From positions 1 through 45,256 of the forward strand of contig JAHEFB010000038.1 in NCBI GenBank assembly GCA_024640405.1: DNA of 45,256 nucleotides, read 5' to 3'. A model generated the notes under the pieces. It saw nothing but the letters and a program-made list of their open reading frames with translations. It was not told where the DNA came from and ran no database searches. Both the position numbers and the translations under genes were made by a program. Source of the stretch: Alphaproteobacteria bacterium. Its GTDB lineage: Bacteria; Pseudomonadota; Alphaproteobacteria; Rhizobiales; Aestuariivirgaceae. Shown here in pieces: positions 1 through 8,048 of this stretch. Position 1 is the first letter of the stretch. Each line of letters begins with the position of its first letter.

Positions 1-105
1 CGGACCATCGAGGAAACCTGGCGTCATGTCGGTGATCTCATCGAAACAATCCCACCCCACGAATGCGCCAACTATTTCAGAAATGCCGGATATGCTTCAA
101 CCTAA
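1..105 (+). CDS. IS630-family transposase, C-terminal end (cut by window edge)
   Basis: An open frame enters from the left edge and stops at TAA 103-105. Its 34 residues contain RTIEETW, ECANYFRNAGY and a closing AST. This matches the usual C-terminus of IS630-family DDE transposases, which typically end with a W-x6-11 spacer, then a C-x-N-[YF]-F-x2-AGY block. The catalytic DDE residues would lie upstream, outside the window, so whether the element is intact cannot be judged here. The family call rests only on this tail. Confidence 0.7.
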   Translation, partial: RTIEETWRHVGDLIETIPPHECANYFRNAGYAST

Positions 106-120
106 GTCAGATGTGCTCTA
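106..120. mobile_element. Possible right terminus of the IS630-like element
   Basis: The transposase stop codon is followed after 13 bases by GCTCTA (115-120). IS630 elements usually stop close to their terminal inverted repeat and insert at TA dinucleotides, so TA at 119-120 is a plausible target duplication. The other terminus is outside the window and the inverted repeat cannot be checked. From 121 to 260, before the next gene, I see no recognisable feature. Confidence 0.3.
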
Positions 121-260
121 GGGCATCGTTTGAAATACACGATGGCCGAAAATCCGCTGCCTATCTACAGCATGCACTGGGATGCCGTTGTGCATTTCGA
201 ATACACATTCCAGTGGGTCGATACCGGTGTGTGAACTGGTCAGCAAACTTTCAGGAACAC

Positions 261-926
261 CTATACGAAGGACGTGCGTGGTTTTATTTCTTGCCGTATC
301 TGCTCACCGAAAGAATGTCGAGCACGCTCCAGATCGTGCTCAAGTTGGAGGTGAACCCAGAAATCACCCGCCGTGCTGAAGTACCGGGCAAACCTCAATG
401 ACAGTTCGACACCCACCGGCGAGTTTCCTGCAAGAACATCTGTTACGCTTCCCTCTAACACACCAATGGCGCGCGCCAACTCTTCGGCAGAAATACCGAG
501 CGGTGTCAGGTATTCATCCTGCAGAACCTTGCCCGGCGGTGGACACAGAAACACTCGCTTCGCCTTGTCTTCCTGATCCTTTGGATGCGAGATCTGGAAC
601 TCTGTTGCATAGCCTGCCGCTTTCCAGGATTCTATGCCGCCGGTCATGTGAATGATGTCCGAGTGACCTTCCTTCAACAGCATCTTGCCGGCTGCCTCGG
701 ATCGCTTGCCGACCGCACAGTGCAGGACGATTTTCTTTTCGGGAAGCGACGGGAAGACCTCGGGATCGAAAGTTGACATTGGAAGCAACAGGGAGCCGGC
801 AATATGTTCCACTTCGTATTCCGAGGTTTCGCGTACATCAACCAGCAGGATTTCATTCCGGTCCAGCCACTCCTTGACTTGTTTGACTTCGGCAGCTTGC
901 ACCTTGGTGTGTGCTTTTCCCGACAT
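261..926 (-). CDS. Rhodanese domain fused to HigA-type helix-turn-helix protein
   Basis: This 221-residue protein has two parts. Residues about 10-108 form a single rhodanese domain with the conserved DVRE motif (30-33), a HIAGS loop and an active-site loop CAVGKRS with the persulfide-forming Cys70. Residues about 127-205 resemble a HigA/XRE antitoxin-type DNA-binding domain: the PPGKVL start, the LGISAEELARAIGV helix-turn-helix, then a RFARYF...FWVHLQ..HDLE tail typical of HigA. No signal peptide or membrane segment is seen, so it is cytoplasmic. No HigB-like toxin frame lies beside it, so it is probably not a simple antitoxin. A role as a sulfane-sulfur or redox-sensing regulator is inference. 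The gene is alone on the minus strand, and the ATG at 926 directly precedes the rhodanese domain. Confidence 0.85.
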   Translation of the reverse strand: MSGKAHTKVQAAEVKQVKEWLDRNEILLVDVRETSEYEVEHIAGSLLLPMSTFDPEVFPSLPEKKIVLHCAVGKRSEAAGKMLLKEGHSDIIHMTGGIESWKAAGYATEFQISHPKDQEDKAKRVFLCPPPGKVLQDEYLTPLGISAEELARAIGVLEGSVTDVLAGNSPVGVELSLRFARYFSTAGDFWVHLQLEHDLERARHSFGEQIRQEIKPRTSFV

Positions 927-1251
927 TTGCGTAACCCTCGCTCTGCGATTGCTAATACTTTCGTGCGGCCGGAACTATTGGACCACTCCATTTCGATTGT
1001 TAGACAAAAATTAGCTTCACCGCTACCCAGTGGTCCTCGCAACGCAGCCTCCACTTTCGGGGCATAACATCCCAAGGCAGCCCTTGGTTGCTCTGCAGTC
1101 CAGGTCCTGAAGGTCCGTACTGCCGCCGTCGAAGCACGTCGCAGCGAAGGTCTCCATTCCGTCCTTCGGCGTCATTAAGTGCGCTGCAGTGATAGTCTCG
1201 GATAGGCACAAAAATCGCCATGTGGTCCCTATGAACTGATGGATCAGGCCC
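927..1251. other. Intergenic region, no gene recognised
   Basis: These 325 bases lie between two minus-strand genes. Short open frames on the minus strand (for example 1000-1221) have no recognisable domain, no good ribosome-binding site and arginine/cysteine-rich composition typical of chance frames. The region presumably holds the promoter of the rhodanese-HTH gene and the terminator of the amidohydrolase gene, but neither is clear. Confidence 0.5.
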
Positions 1252-2598
1252 CTACGACATCAACCCCGCAACCCGCCTTCGCGCATGCTCTGCCACCTTG
1301 CGGGCATCGACACCGGTCAGCTCACCATTGCTAACCACCCGTCGACCCTCAACCAACAGATCGCGCACCTTCAGGGGCCCGCATAACAACAGCGCCGCCA
1401 CCGGATCCCAGGCACCTGCCGCTTCCAGGCCCGATACGTCCCAGATGGCAATGTCTGCTCGTTTGCCCGGCTCGATCGAACCCAGTTCACCGGCACGCCC
1501 CAGAACCGTCGCGCCGCCCAGCGTGGCAATTTCCAGCGCTTCGCGGGCCGCGAACGCGTTGGCGCCGTGCCTGACCCGCTGCAGCAGCATGGCCTGACGC
1601 GCCTCCGACAACAGGTGGCCTGCGTCATTGCTGGCCGACCCGTCCACGCCCAGCGCCACCCGGACACCGGCGTCCCGCATCTCGCGCACCGGGGCAATGC
1701 CCGACCCCAAGCGGCAGTTGGAACAGGGGCAATGGGCCACGCCCGTCTTCGTCCTGGCGAAGAGATCGATCTCCTGCTGGTCCAGCTTGACACAATGGGC
1801 ATGCCACACATGGTCTCCCACCCAGCCCAGATCCTCGGCATACTGGCCCGGCCTGCAGCCGAAATTCTCCATCGAATAGGCAATGTCCTCATCGTTTTCC
1901 GCCAGATGGGTGTGCAGCATGACACCCTTGTCGCGCGCCAGTTCCGCAGCGCTCTTCATCAGGCCGGTACTGACGGAAAACGGAGAACACGGCGCCAGAC
2001 CGACACGCACCATGGCGCCGTCCGCCGGGTCATGCAGCCCGTCTATCGACCGGATGAAATCCTCGACAATGTCGCGTTCATTCTCAACCAGCGAGTCCGG
2101 CGGCAAGCCGCCGTCGCTTTCCCCGACGCTCATTGCCCCTCGCGTCGGGTGAAACCGCAGACCCACGGTGCGCGCCGCATCCACGGTATCTTCGAGCCTG
2201 ACACCATTGGGAAAGATATACAGATGATCCGAACTCATGGTGCAGCCCGACAGCGCCAGTTCCGCCAGCCCCAGTTGTGCCGAAACGAACATGTCTTCAG
2301 GCTGCATCCGTGCCCAGATCGGATACAGAGCGCGCAGCCAGTCAAACAACAGTGCATCCTGGCCCGCAGGAACGGCACGGGTCAGGGTCTGGAACAGGTG
2401 GTGGTGGGTGTTGACCAGCCCCGGCGTTACCACGCATCCACGCGCATCAATAACTTCGTCGCAGTCATCTGCCGGAGCTTCATCTGCAAGCGAAACGATC
2501 ACGCCATCTTCGACATTCACGTTGCCGCCGAACAATTCGCGACGAGCAGCATCCATTGTCACAACCACATCTGCATTGATGATTTGCAATTTCGTCAT
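1252..2598 (-). CDS. 8-oxoguanine deaminase-like amidohydrolase (AtzB/TrzA group)
   Basis: This is a 448-residue cytoplasmic metal-dependent hydrolase of the amidohydrolase superfamily. The ATG at 2598 (MTKLQIINADVVVTMD) is chosen because the frame upstream lacks family character. Metal and catalytic motifs appear in order: NTHHHLFQT near the N-terminus, THLAEN, HAHCVKL and the late Asp in LGVDGSASND. The SSDHLYIFPNG segment and CSNCRLGSGIAP are typical of the bacterial 8-oxoguanine deaminase subgroup, which converts 8-oxoguanine to urate plus ammonia. Hydroxyatrazine-type or other guanine/cytosine-like deaminase activity is the alternative. A divergent EamA exporter starts 215 bases away, and the dyad between them may serve both. 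Substrate assignment is by subgroup motif only. Confidence 0.82.
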   Translation of the reverse strand: MTKLQIINADVVVTMDAARRELFGGNVNVEDGVIVSLADEAPADDCDEVIDARGCVVTPGLVNTHHHLFQTLTRAVPAGQDALLFDWLRALYPIWARMQPEDMFVSAQLGLAELALSGCTMSSDHLYIFPNGVRLEDTVDAARTVGLRFHPTRGAMSVGESDGGLPPDSLVENERDIVEDFIRSIDGLHDPADGAMVRVGLAPCSPFSVSTGLMKSAAELARDKGVMLHTHLAENDEDIAYSMENFGCRPGQYAEDLGWVGDHVWHAHCVKLDQQEIDLFARTKTGVAHCPCSNCRLGSGIAPVREMRDAGVRVALGVDGSASNDAGHLLSEARQAMLLQRVRHGANAFAAREALEIATLGGATVLGRAGELGSIEPGKRADIAIWDVSGLEAAGAWDPVAALLLCGPLKVRDLLVEGRRVVSNGELTGVDARKVAEHARRRVAGLMS

Positions 2599-2651
2599 AC
2601 AGCTATGGTGCCTGCAAGTGGGCGTTAAGGGCAAACAACATTTTCCAAGCC

Positions 2652-2677
2652 TGCACAGCCAGCATGGAAGCTGTGCA
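2652..2677. promoter_or_regulatory. Dyad symmetry in divergent promoter region, putative operator
   Basis: A perfect 8-base inverted repeat, TGCACAGC-N10-GCTGTGCA, lies between the divergent amidohydrolase and EamA genes. The half-site spacing (18 bases start to start) suits a dimeric regulator bound to successive turns of one DNA face. The regulator is unknown and no LysR or GntR gene is adjacent, so a chance palindrome is possible. Confidence 0.35.
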
Positions 2678-2813
2678 CTACCTGCAGTGGTCAGCGCTTG
2701 ATCCGAACGGTTTCGTACTGCTCTACTCAAATATTGCGCTTGTTTACGCTGGAGACGGCCACAAATGCCAGATTGCCTGCCACAACGTGAGTTGCCTCAT
2801 GGGGTATCAGCCC

Positions 2814-3764
2814 ATGTCTGAGGATCGTCCCGCGCTGGCGGCGTCCCTGATGGTGGCCGCCCTGTGCATGCTCAGCCTTCAGGACTCTCTCGTCAAGATG
2901 GCGAGCGCAGATGTATCCCTGTGGCAGTTTCAGACATTGCGGGCAATCTGCAACCTCGCAATGTTGTTCGCGTTGTCCCGTTTCATCTGGGGCAACGCCA
3001 CTGTCTATCCCAGACGTATGTGGGCGGTGGCACTGCGCAGCTTTTTTCTCATTGGCGCGATGTTGTGTTTCTTCGGCGCAATTCCGTTCCTGACCCTGTC
3101 TGAAGTGGCCGCGGGACTGTACGTGTTTCCATTGTTCGTCGCCATTCTGTCGGCGCTCATTCTGGGAGAACAGGTGGGGCCGCGCCGTATCCTGGCGGTG
3201 TTGTTTGGTTTCGGCGGGACGCTTCTGATACTCAAACCGGCGTCCGCCTCGTTCCAGTGGGTATCGCTTGTGCCGGTGATGGCTGGCCTGTTTTATGCAG
3301 CCACGGTGCTGACAACCCGAAAACTATGCCGGGAAGAAAGCGCGGCAACGCTGGCACTGGGGGTGTCGGTCGCCTTCGTAGGTATTGGAATCCTGGGCAT
3401 TGTTGTCATGGAATCGGTAAAGCCCGTCTCACTGGCGCAGCGCTGGCCCTACCTGTTCGTCGGCTGGAATCCGTTAAGCCTGCAGACGGCAGGCATCATA
3501 CTTGTGTGCTCCGTGCTCAATCTGACCGCCAATATCGGCCTGGCCAAAGCCTACCAGAGCGCCGAGTCCAGCTGGCTGGCGCCGTTTGACTATTCCTATC
3601 TTGTGTTCGCAACCTTCTGGGGCGTCGTGATGTGGGGCGACATTCCCGATCAGTGGTCGTTTGTGGGCATGGCCCTGATTGCCGGGTCCGGCTGCTACGT
3701 AGCCTGGCGCGAGCGCATCGAAAGCCGCCTGCGCGAAGCCGATCTCAACAGAGTGCTAAGATAG
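2814..3764 (+). CDS. EamA/DMT-family inner-membrane transporter
   Basis: This is a 316-residue integral membrane protein of the drug/metabolite transporter superfamily. It has about ten hydrophobic segments arranged as two EamA repeats (residues about 10-140 and 155-290). The first repeat shows a short helix LSLQDSLVKM, then LRAICNLAM and PFLTLSEVAAGLY; the second ends with FWGVVMWGDIPDQWSFVG and MALIAGSG, typical of the S-adenosylmethionine/permease-like RhaT-EamA group. The open frame extends to 2664, but the first 50 residues lack family character. ATG 2814 (MSEDRPALAAS) starts just before the first helix and has GGGG 9 bases upstream; ATG 2799 is the alternative. The substrate is unknown. 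It converges on glpU with 13 bases between stops. Confidence 0.85.
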   Translation: MSEDRPALAASLMVAALCMLSLQDSLVKMASADVSLWQFQTLRAICNLAMLFALSRFIWGNATVYPRRMWAVALRSFFLIGAMLCFFGAIPFLTLSEVAAGLYVFPLFVAILSALILGEQVGPRRILAVLFGFGGTLLILKPASASFQWVSLVPVMAGLFYAATVLTTRKLCREESAATLALGVSVAFVGIGILGIVVMESVKPVSLAQRWPYLFVGWNPLSLQTAGIILVCSVLNLTANIGLAKAYQSAESSWLAPFDYSYLVFATFWGVVMWGDIPDQWSFVGMALIAGSGCYVAWRERIESRLREADLNRVLR

Positions 3765-3777
3765 AAGCAATCCTGCC

Positions 3778-4104
3778 TCACACATACCGGAACACGAACA
3801 GGAACCACGCCAGTGCAATGCCCAGTGGCCACCACAATGGCGAGCCGATGAAAAACAGCCAGGCAATGAAGATAAAGGCGCTGCCGAGCAGCGAAATGAA
3901 CAGCCTGTCGCCGCGTGTCGTGTCTATGGCAAACACGCCGCGGCGCGGGTCCCCGCCCGGGCGATAATACTCCCACACGCCCATGGTTGTTATTGCCAGC
4001 ACAATGAATATGAAGAAGCTCGCCGTAGCCCGCGTCCAGGCCATCCAGGTCATACCGAGAGGAAGGGTCCACCACTTGGCAGAGAACATGACAACATCTT
4101 CCAT
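3778..4104 (-). CDS. glpU: Small membrane protein of glycerol ABC transporter operon (DUF2160, GlpU-like)
   Basis: This 108-residue membrane protein closes the glpVSTPQU transcription unit. It has an N-terminal amphipathic part (FSAKWWTLPLGMTWMAWTR) and about three hydrophobic helices: SFFIFIVLAITTMGVW, LFISLLGSAFIFIAWLFFIG and a tryptophan-rich WWPLGIALAWFLFVF. The WEYYRPGGDPRRG loop is characteristic of DUF2160, encoded in rhizobial glycerol-transporter operons and called GlpU there. Its biochemical role is not established. ATG 4104 is chosen because AAGGAA lies about 8 bases upstream; the longer frame reads through the end of glpQ. The gap to glpQ is 20 bases. Confidence 0.8.
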   Translation of the reverse strand: MEDVVMFSAKWWTLPLGMTWMAWTRATASFFIFIVLAITTMGVWEYYRPGGDPRRGVFAIDTTRGDRLFISLLGSAFIFIAWLFFIGSPLWWPLGIALAWFLFVFRYV

Positions 4105-4124
4105 GACTGGCGTTCCTTTCCTTG

Positions 4125-4925
4125 CTAGACCCGGCCCAGGGCAAAGCCCTTGGCGATATAGTTGCGCACAAAATAGATCACGATTGCGCCCGGAATGATC
4201 GTCAGCGTGCCGGCGGCCGCCAGCAGTCCCAACTCGTAACCCGATGATGAGGCTGTCTTGGTCATGGTTGCGGCAATCGGTTTGGCCGCAACCGCGGTCA
4301 GTGTCTTGGCAAGCAGCAGTTCGACCCACGAGAACATGAAGCAGAAGAATGCGGCCACTCCGATGCCGGCAGCAATGGTGGGCATGAAAATTTTGACAAA
4401 AAACGCCGGGAACGAATAGCCATCCACATAGGCTGTTTCATCAAGTTGCTTGGGCACGCCTGACATGAAGCCTTCCAGAATCCACACCGCCAGCGGAATG
4501 TTGAACAACGTGTGCGCCAGCGCCACCGCCAGATGGGTGTCGAAGATGCCGATTGCCGAGTAAAGCTGGAAGAACGGCAGGGCGAAAACCGCTGCCGGCG
4601 CCATGCGGTTGGTGAGCAGCCAGAAGAACAGATGCTTGTCGCCCAGAAACCGGTAACGCGAAAAAGCGTAGGCCGCCGGCAACGCTACCGCCACAGACAG
4701 AACCGTATTGATGCTCACATAGATGATAGAATTGATGTAGCCGTTGTACCAGGCCGGATCGGTAAAGATGGTCCGGTAGTTTTCCAGCGTGAAATTCTGC
4801 GGCCACAGTGTGAACGATCCGAGGATTTCGTTGGTGGTCTTGAACGACATCGACACCAGCCAGTAGATCGGCAACATCAGGAAAATGATGTAAATTGCCG
4901 GGATCAGCCATTTGGTTCTTGCCAT
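4125..4925 (-). CDS. glpQ: Glycerol ABC transporter permease GlpQ
   Basis: This 266-residue inner-membrane permease belongs to the MalG-like (CUT1) binding-protein-dependent transport family, with about six membrane helices. The cytoplasmic EAA loop appears as DETAYVDGYS followed by FFVKIFMPTI, the site that contacts the ATPase subunits. Together with GlpP it should form the glycerol channel. The start is ATG 4925, overlapping the glpP TGA by one base (TGATG); GTG 4928 immediately upstream is an alternative. The order glpP-glpQ-glpU and the neighbouring glpR-glpD-glpK fix the substrate prediction as glycerol rather than sugar. Confidence 0.9.
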   Translation of the reverse strand: MARTKWLIPAIYIIFLMLPIYWLVSMSFKTTNEILGSFTLWPQNFTLENYRTIFTDPAWYNGYINSIIYVSINTVLSVAVALPAAYAFSRYRFLGDKHLFFWLLTNRMAPAAVFALPFFQLYSAIGIFDTHLAVALAHTLFNIPLAVWILEGFMSGVPKQLDETAYVDGYSFPAFFVKIFMPTIAAGIGVAAFFCFMFSWVELLLAKTLTAVAAKPIAATMTKTASSSGYELGLLAAAGTLTIIPGAIVIYFVRNYIAKGFALGRV

Positions 4926-5788
4926 CACTGTTCCTCCCCTCTTGTCATTACCGTGTAGAATATCCAGCTGAACAGCAGGATCACCAGGAAGTAGATCAGG
5001 GACATCGCAGCCGCCGGCCCGAGATCAAACTGGCCAAGCGCGATTTTCACCAGGTCAATGGACAATAGTGTCGTTGAATTGCCCGGGCCGCCGCCGGTCA
5101 GAACCGATGGCTCGGTGTAGATGTTGAACGAATCCATGAAGCGCAGCAGAACCGCAATCGTCAAAACACGCTTCATCTTGGGCAACTGAATGTATCTGAA
5201 GATCGCCCATGAACTTGCCCCGTCGATGCGTGCTGCCTGATAATAGGCATCCGGTATGGACACCAGCCCTGCATAGGCCAGCAACACCACCAGCGACGTC
5301 CAGTGCCAGACATCCATCAGGATGAGCGTGAACCAGGCATCGCCGGGCTGGCGGGTATAGTTGTAGTCAAAGCCGATGGTATTCAGCGTCTTGCCCAGAA
5401 GGCCGAGCTCCGGCAACCCGAAAATGTTCCACATGGCGCCGACAACGTTCCACGGGATCAGAAGCGGCATGGCCATCAGCACCAGGCACACCGACACCCA
5501 CGGACCCTTTCGCGGCATGGCGAGCGCGATGATGACACCCAGCGGCACTTCAATCGCCAGAATTGTGCCTGTGAAGAACAACTGCCGGCCAAGCGCATCA
5601 TGAAACCGCGGTGAGCGCAGAATTTCCTCGAACCAGCGTAGGCCCGCCCAGAAAAAAACGTTGTCGCCAAAGGTCTCCTGGACCGAGTAGTTGACCACCG
5701 TCATCAGCGGAACGATGGCGTTGAAGGCAACCAGTATGAGAACCGGCAGGACGAAGAACCAGGCTTTCTGGTTGACGGTCTTGTTCAT
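4925..5788 (-). CDS. glpP: Glycerol ABC transporter permease GlpP
   Basis: This is a 287-residue MalF-like inner-membrane permease. An N-terminal helix (WFFVLPVLILVAFNAIVPLM) is followed by further helices and the EAA loop DAYYQAARIDGASSW...IQLPKMK. ATG 5788 (MNKTVNQK) overlaps the glpT stop as ATGA, so translation is probably coupled; the longer frame start at 5815 lies inside glpT. It pairs with GlpQ. Pairing, ATPase type and location match the rhizobial glycerol importer; other polyols are less likely because glpD and glpK are adjacent. Confidence 0.9.
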   Translation of the reverse strand: MNKTVNQKAWFFVLPVLILVAFNAIVPLMTVVNYSVQETFGDNVFFWAGLRWFEEILRSPRFHDALGRQLFFTGTILAIEVPLGVIIALAMPRKGPWVSVCLVLMAMPLLIPWNVVGAMWNIFGLPELGLLGKTLNTIGFDYNYTRQPGDAWFTLILMDVWHWTSLVVLLAYAGLVSIPDAYYQAARIDGASSWAIFRYIQLPKMKRVLTIAVLLRFMDSFNIYTEPSVLTGGGPGNSTTLLSIDLVKIALGQFDLGPAAAMSLIYFLVILLFSWIFYTVMTRGEEQ

Positions 5789-6861
5789 GGCTGCCCCGCC
5801 CGGCCCGCCAGCCATCCGTCGGTGTATATCCGGGTCGCTGCCGGGTCGAATTCAAGACGGGCGGCTTCCGACGGAATGGCACCGCCTTCCTCGACCAGCA
5901 ACCGGATCAGGCCTCCGGCGCTGTCGGCCTCCACCACGGAAAACCTGCCGGCATCGGATACTTTGACCACGCGGGCTTCAAGACCGTGCCCGGCGAATTT
6001 CACAAACTCCGGACGCACGCCAATTTCAGACTTGCCTGCGCCGGCGCCGGCCCTGTTTGCCGTGGCAATCCTGTTGCCGTCAATGTAGGCGTGTCCGTCC
6101 TTCAGGTCGCACGACAACACATTCATGCCCGGCGAGCCGATAAAGTGCCCCACAAAGGTGTGATGCGGTTCTTCGAACAGTTCCTTGGGGGTACCGACCT
6201 GCACCACTTCGCCGACATTCATCACCACAACCTTGTCGGCAAAGGTGATTGCCTCTGTCTGGTCGTGGGTCACGTAGATCATCGTGTTGGGCACTCGGGT
6301 GTGAAGCTCTTTCAGTTTCGAGCGCAATTGAAACTTCAGATGCGGGTCGATAACCGTCAGCGGTTCATCAAACAGGATCGCATTGACATCGGTCCTCACC
6401 AGCCCCCGGCCAAGCGAAATCTTCTGCTTGCCGTCAGCGGTCAGGCCGGATGCGCGATTGCCGAGTGTAGCGGTAAGATCATTCATTTCCGCCACTTCCC
6501 GCACCCGCTTGTCCACGGTCAACTCGGCTACACCGCGATTGCGCAGCGGAAAGGCCAGATTGTCGTACACTGTCATGGTGTCGTAAACGACGGGAAACTG
6601 GAAAACCTGTGCGATCTTGCGCTGCTCCGGCGGCAGGCGGGTAACGTCCTGATCATCGAACAGGATGCTGCCGTGCGAAGGCGTCAGCAATCCGGAGATC
6701 AGATTGAGAAGGGTTGTCTTGCCACAACCCGACGGCCCCAGCAGCGCATATGCGCCGCCGTCATCCCAATCAAGGTTGAGCTCCTTCAATGCCCAGTCTT
6801 CGTCCCTTTGCGGGTTCCGCATATAGGCATGCTTTAGATTTTTCAGGGTTATTCTGGCCAT
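5785..6861 (-). CDS. glpT: Glycerol ABC transporter ATP-binding protein GlpT
   Basis: This is a 358-residue ATPase of the MalK/UgpC type with a C-terminal TOBE-like regulatory part (about residues 235-350). Walker A is GPSGCGKT (42-49), Walker B ends FDEP (Glu166) and the H-loop histidine is present (THD, His199). The ABC signature is clearly non-consensus: the LSGGQ position reads LTADGKQKISLGRG, and the D-loop reads LTVID instead of SALD. With GlpS it probably forms a heterodimer with one consensus and one degenerate ATP site. ATG 6861 follows the glpS stop by one base; the frame upstream of it is the glpS antisense-free tail region and lacks homology. Confidence 0.9.
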   Translation of the reverse strand: MARITLKNLKHAYMRNPQRDEDWALKELNLDWDDGGAYALLGPSGCGKTTLLNLISGLLTPSHGSILFDDQDVTRLPPEQRKIAQVFQFPVVYDTMTVYDNLAFPLRNRGVAELTVDKRVREVAEMNDLTATLGNRASGLTADGKQKISLGRGLVRTDVNAILFDEPLTVIDPHLKFQLRSKLKELHTRVPNTMIYVTHDQTEAITFADKVVVMNVGEVVQVGTPKELFEEPHHTFVGHFIGSPGMNVLSCDLKDGHAYIDGNRIATANRAGAGAGKSEIGVRPEFVKFAGHGLEARVVKVSDAGRFSVVEADSAGGLIRLLVEEGGAIPSEAARLEFDPAATRIYTDGWLAGRAGQP

Positions 6862-6862
6862 G

Positions 6863-7942
6863 TCACGCTGCCTCTCCGGCAGCGGCCAAATCGACCAGCC
6901 TGCCGTCCTCATCAAAGTAGAAGCACTTCGACATATCAGCGTAAAACCTGGCAAACCGGCCGCTTTCGAACGGGTGCACGCCATGCGACAGCGAAACCCA
7001 GGGGTAATCATGCGCCTGAAAGTGAATAATGCTTTCCGATCCTGTGAGTTCGGCCACCTTGACCTTGCCCTCAATCACCACCGACTTTTCGGATCGCGAC
7101 ACCGGCGACACATGGTGCGGACGAATGCCGATGGTGTACGCTCCTTCGGCAAGACCGTTTTCTGCCTTCCATGAAACCCCTTCATCAAGCAGCACCCAGC
7201 CGGATTTCACCTGTGCCCTGGCCAGGTTGATCGGCGGTTCGGAAAACACCATGGCCGACGTGAGGCCGGAGGGGTGCCGGTAAATCTCTCCGGTTGGCCC
7301 GAAGTCCACAACCCGGCCCTCATGCATGGCCGCGGTCTGGCCGCCCAGCAACAGGGCTTCGGTAGGTTCGGTGGTCGCATAAACCACCACGCAATTGCGC
7401 TCGGCAAACAGCTTGGGCAACTCGTCGCGAAGCTCTTCGCGCAGCTTGAAGTCGAGATTGGCAAGCGGCTCATCCAGCAGGATCAGATCGCTGTCCTTGA
7501 CCAGCGCGCGCGCCATGGCGGTACGCTGTTGCTGGCCACCTGACAGTTCCGATGGGCGGCGGTCCAGCATTTCCGATATGCGCATCAGCTCGGCCATCTC
7601 GCCAACCCTCTTGCTGATTTCCTGCTTGGGCAATCCGGCGACCCGCAACGGCGAGGCGATATTGTCGAACACCGACATGTTCGGGTAGTTGATGAACTGC
7701 TGATAGACCATGGATACATTGCGCTTTTGAACCGCAACGCCGGTCACATTGCTGCCGTTGAACCATACCTCGCCGGATGTCGGTTTTTCCAACCCGGCCA
7801 TCATCTGCATCAGGGTTGTCTTGCCGGCCAATGTGGTGCCCAGCAGAATGTTGAAGCTGCCAGGCTCAAACGTCAGGTTGGTCGGGTGGATATGGGTATC
7901 CGCCCCTACCTTCTTGGCCACGTTTTTCAGTTCAAGCGCCAT
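6863..7942 (-). CDS. glpS: Glycerol ABC transporter ATP-binding protein GlpS
   Basis: This 359-residue ABC ATPase is the partner of GlpT. Walker A is the unusual but valid GTTLAGKT (35-42), the signature is the full consensus LSGGQQQR (133-140), and Walker B ends LLDEP (about 155-159). The H-loop histidine is missing: YATTEPTEA replaces the usual YVTHDQxEA, with Thr191 at the His position. A TOBE-like domain fills the C-terminus. It complements GlpT, which keeps the histidine but lost the signature. It follows glpV after 106 bases that contain a strong hairpin, which may lower ATPase expression relative to the binding protein. Confidence 0.9.
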   Translation of the reverse strand: MALELKNVAKKVGADTHIHPTNLTFEPGSFNILLGTTLAGKTTLMQMMAGLEKPTSGEVWFNGSNVTGVAVQKRNVSMVYQQFINYPNMSVFDNIASPLRVAGLPKQEISKRVGEMAELMRISEMLDRRPSELSGGQQQRTAMARALVKDSDLILLDEPLANLDFKLREELRDELPKLFAERNCVVVYATTEPTEALLLGGQTAAMHEGRVVDFGPTGEIYRHPSGLTSAMVFSEPPINLARAQVKSGWVLLDEGVSWKAENGLAEGAYTIGIRPHHVSPVSRSEKSVVIEGKVKVAELTGSESIIHFQAHDYPWVSLSHGVHPFESGRFARFYADMSKCFYFDEDGRLVDLAAAGEAA

Positions 7943-7990
7943 ACCGCGTCGTGCCGCCGAAAAGTATTAAAGGTTGCAGGGTGTGGGGAA

Positions 7991-8017
7991 CGGTCCGGCA
8001 CCTGGTCTGCCGGACCG
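7991..8017 (-). promoter_or_regulatory. Intercistronic hairpin between glpV and glpS
   Basis: A perfect 10-base-pair stem, CGGTCCGGCA / TGCCGGACCG, with a 7-base loop lies just after the glpV stop codon on the minus strand. No U-run follows it in the direction of transcription, so it is more likely a partial terminator or 3'-end stabiliser of glpV mRNA than a full terminator. Such structures commonly follow abundant periplasmic binding-protein genes. Confidence 0.55.
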
Positions 8018-8048
8018 CTCATCACGCATGGGAGAAAAATGCGCGACC

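Noticed and set aside
1000..1221. A 73-codon minus-strand frame between the rhodanese-HTH and amidohydrolase genes
   Set aside because: No ribosome-binding site, no domain and composition typical of chance frames; no HigB-type toxin pattern was seen.
1567..2628. A 353-codon plus-strand open frame opposite the amidohydrolase
   Set aside because: Antisense shadow of a gene with intact metal-binding motifs; the translation is rich in Arg, His and Gln without any family pattern.
4925..4928. GTG 4928 as the start of glpQ
   Set aside because: The adjacent ATG 4925 gives the same protein minus one Met and a normal TGATG coupling; no evidence favours the GTG.
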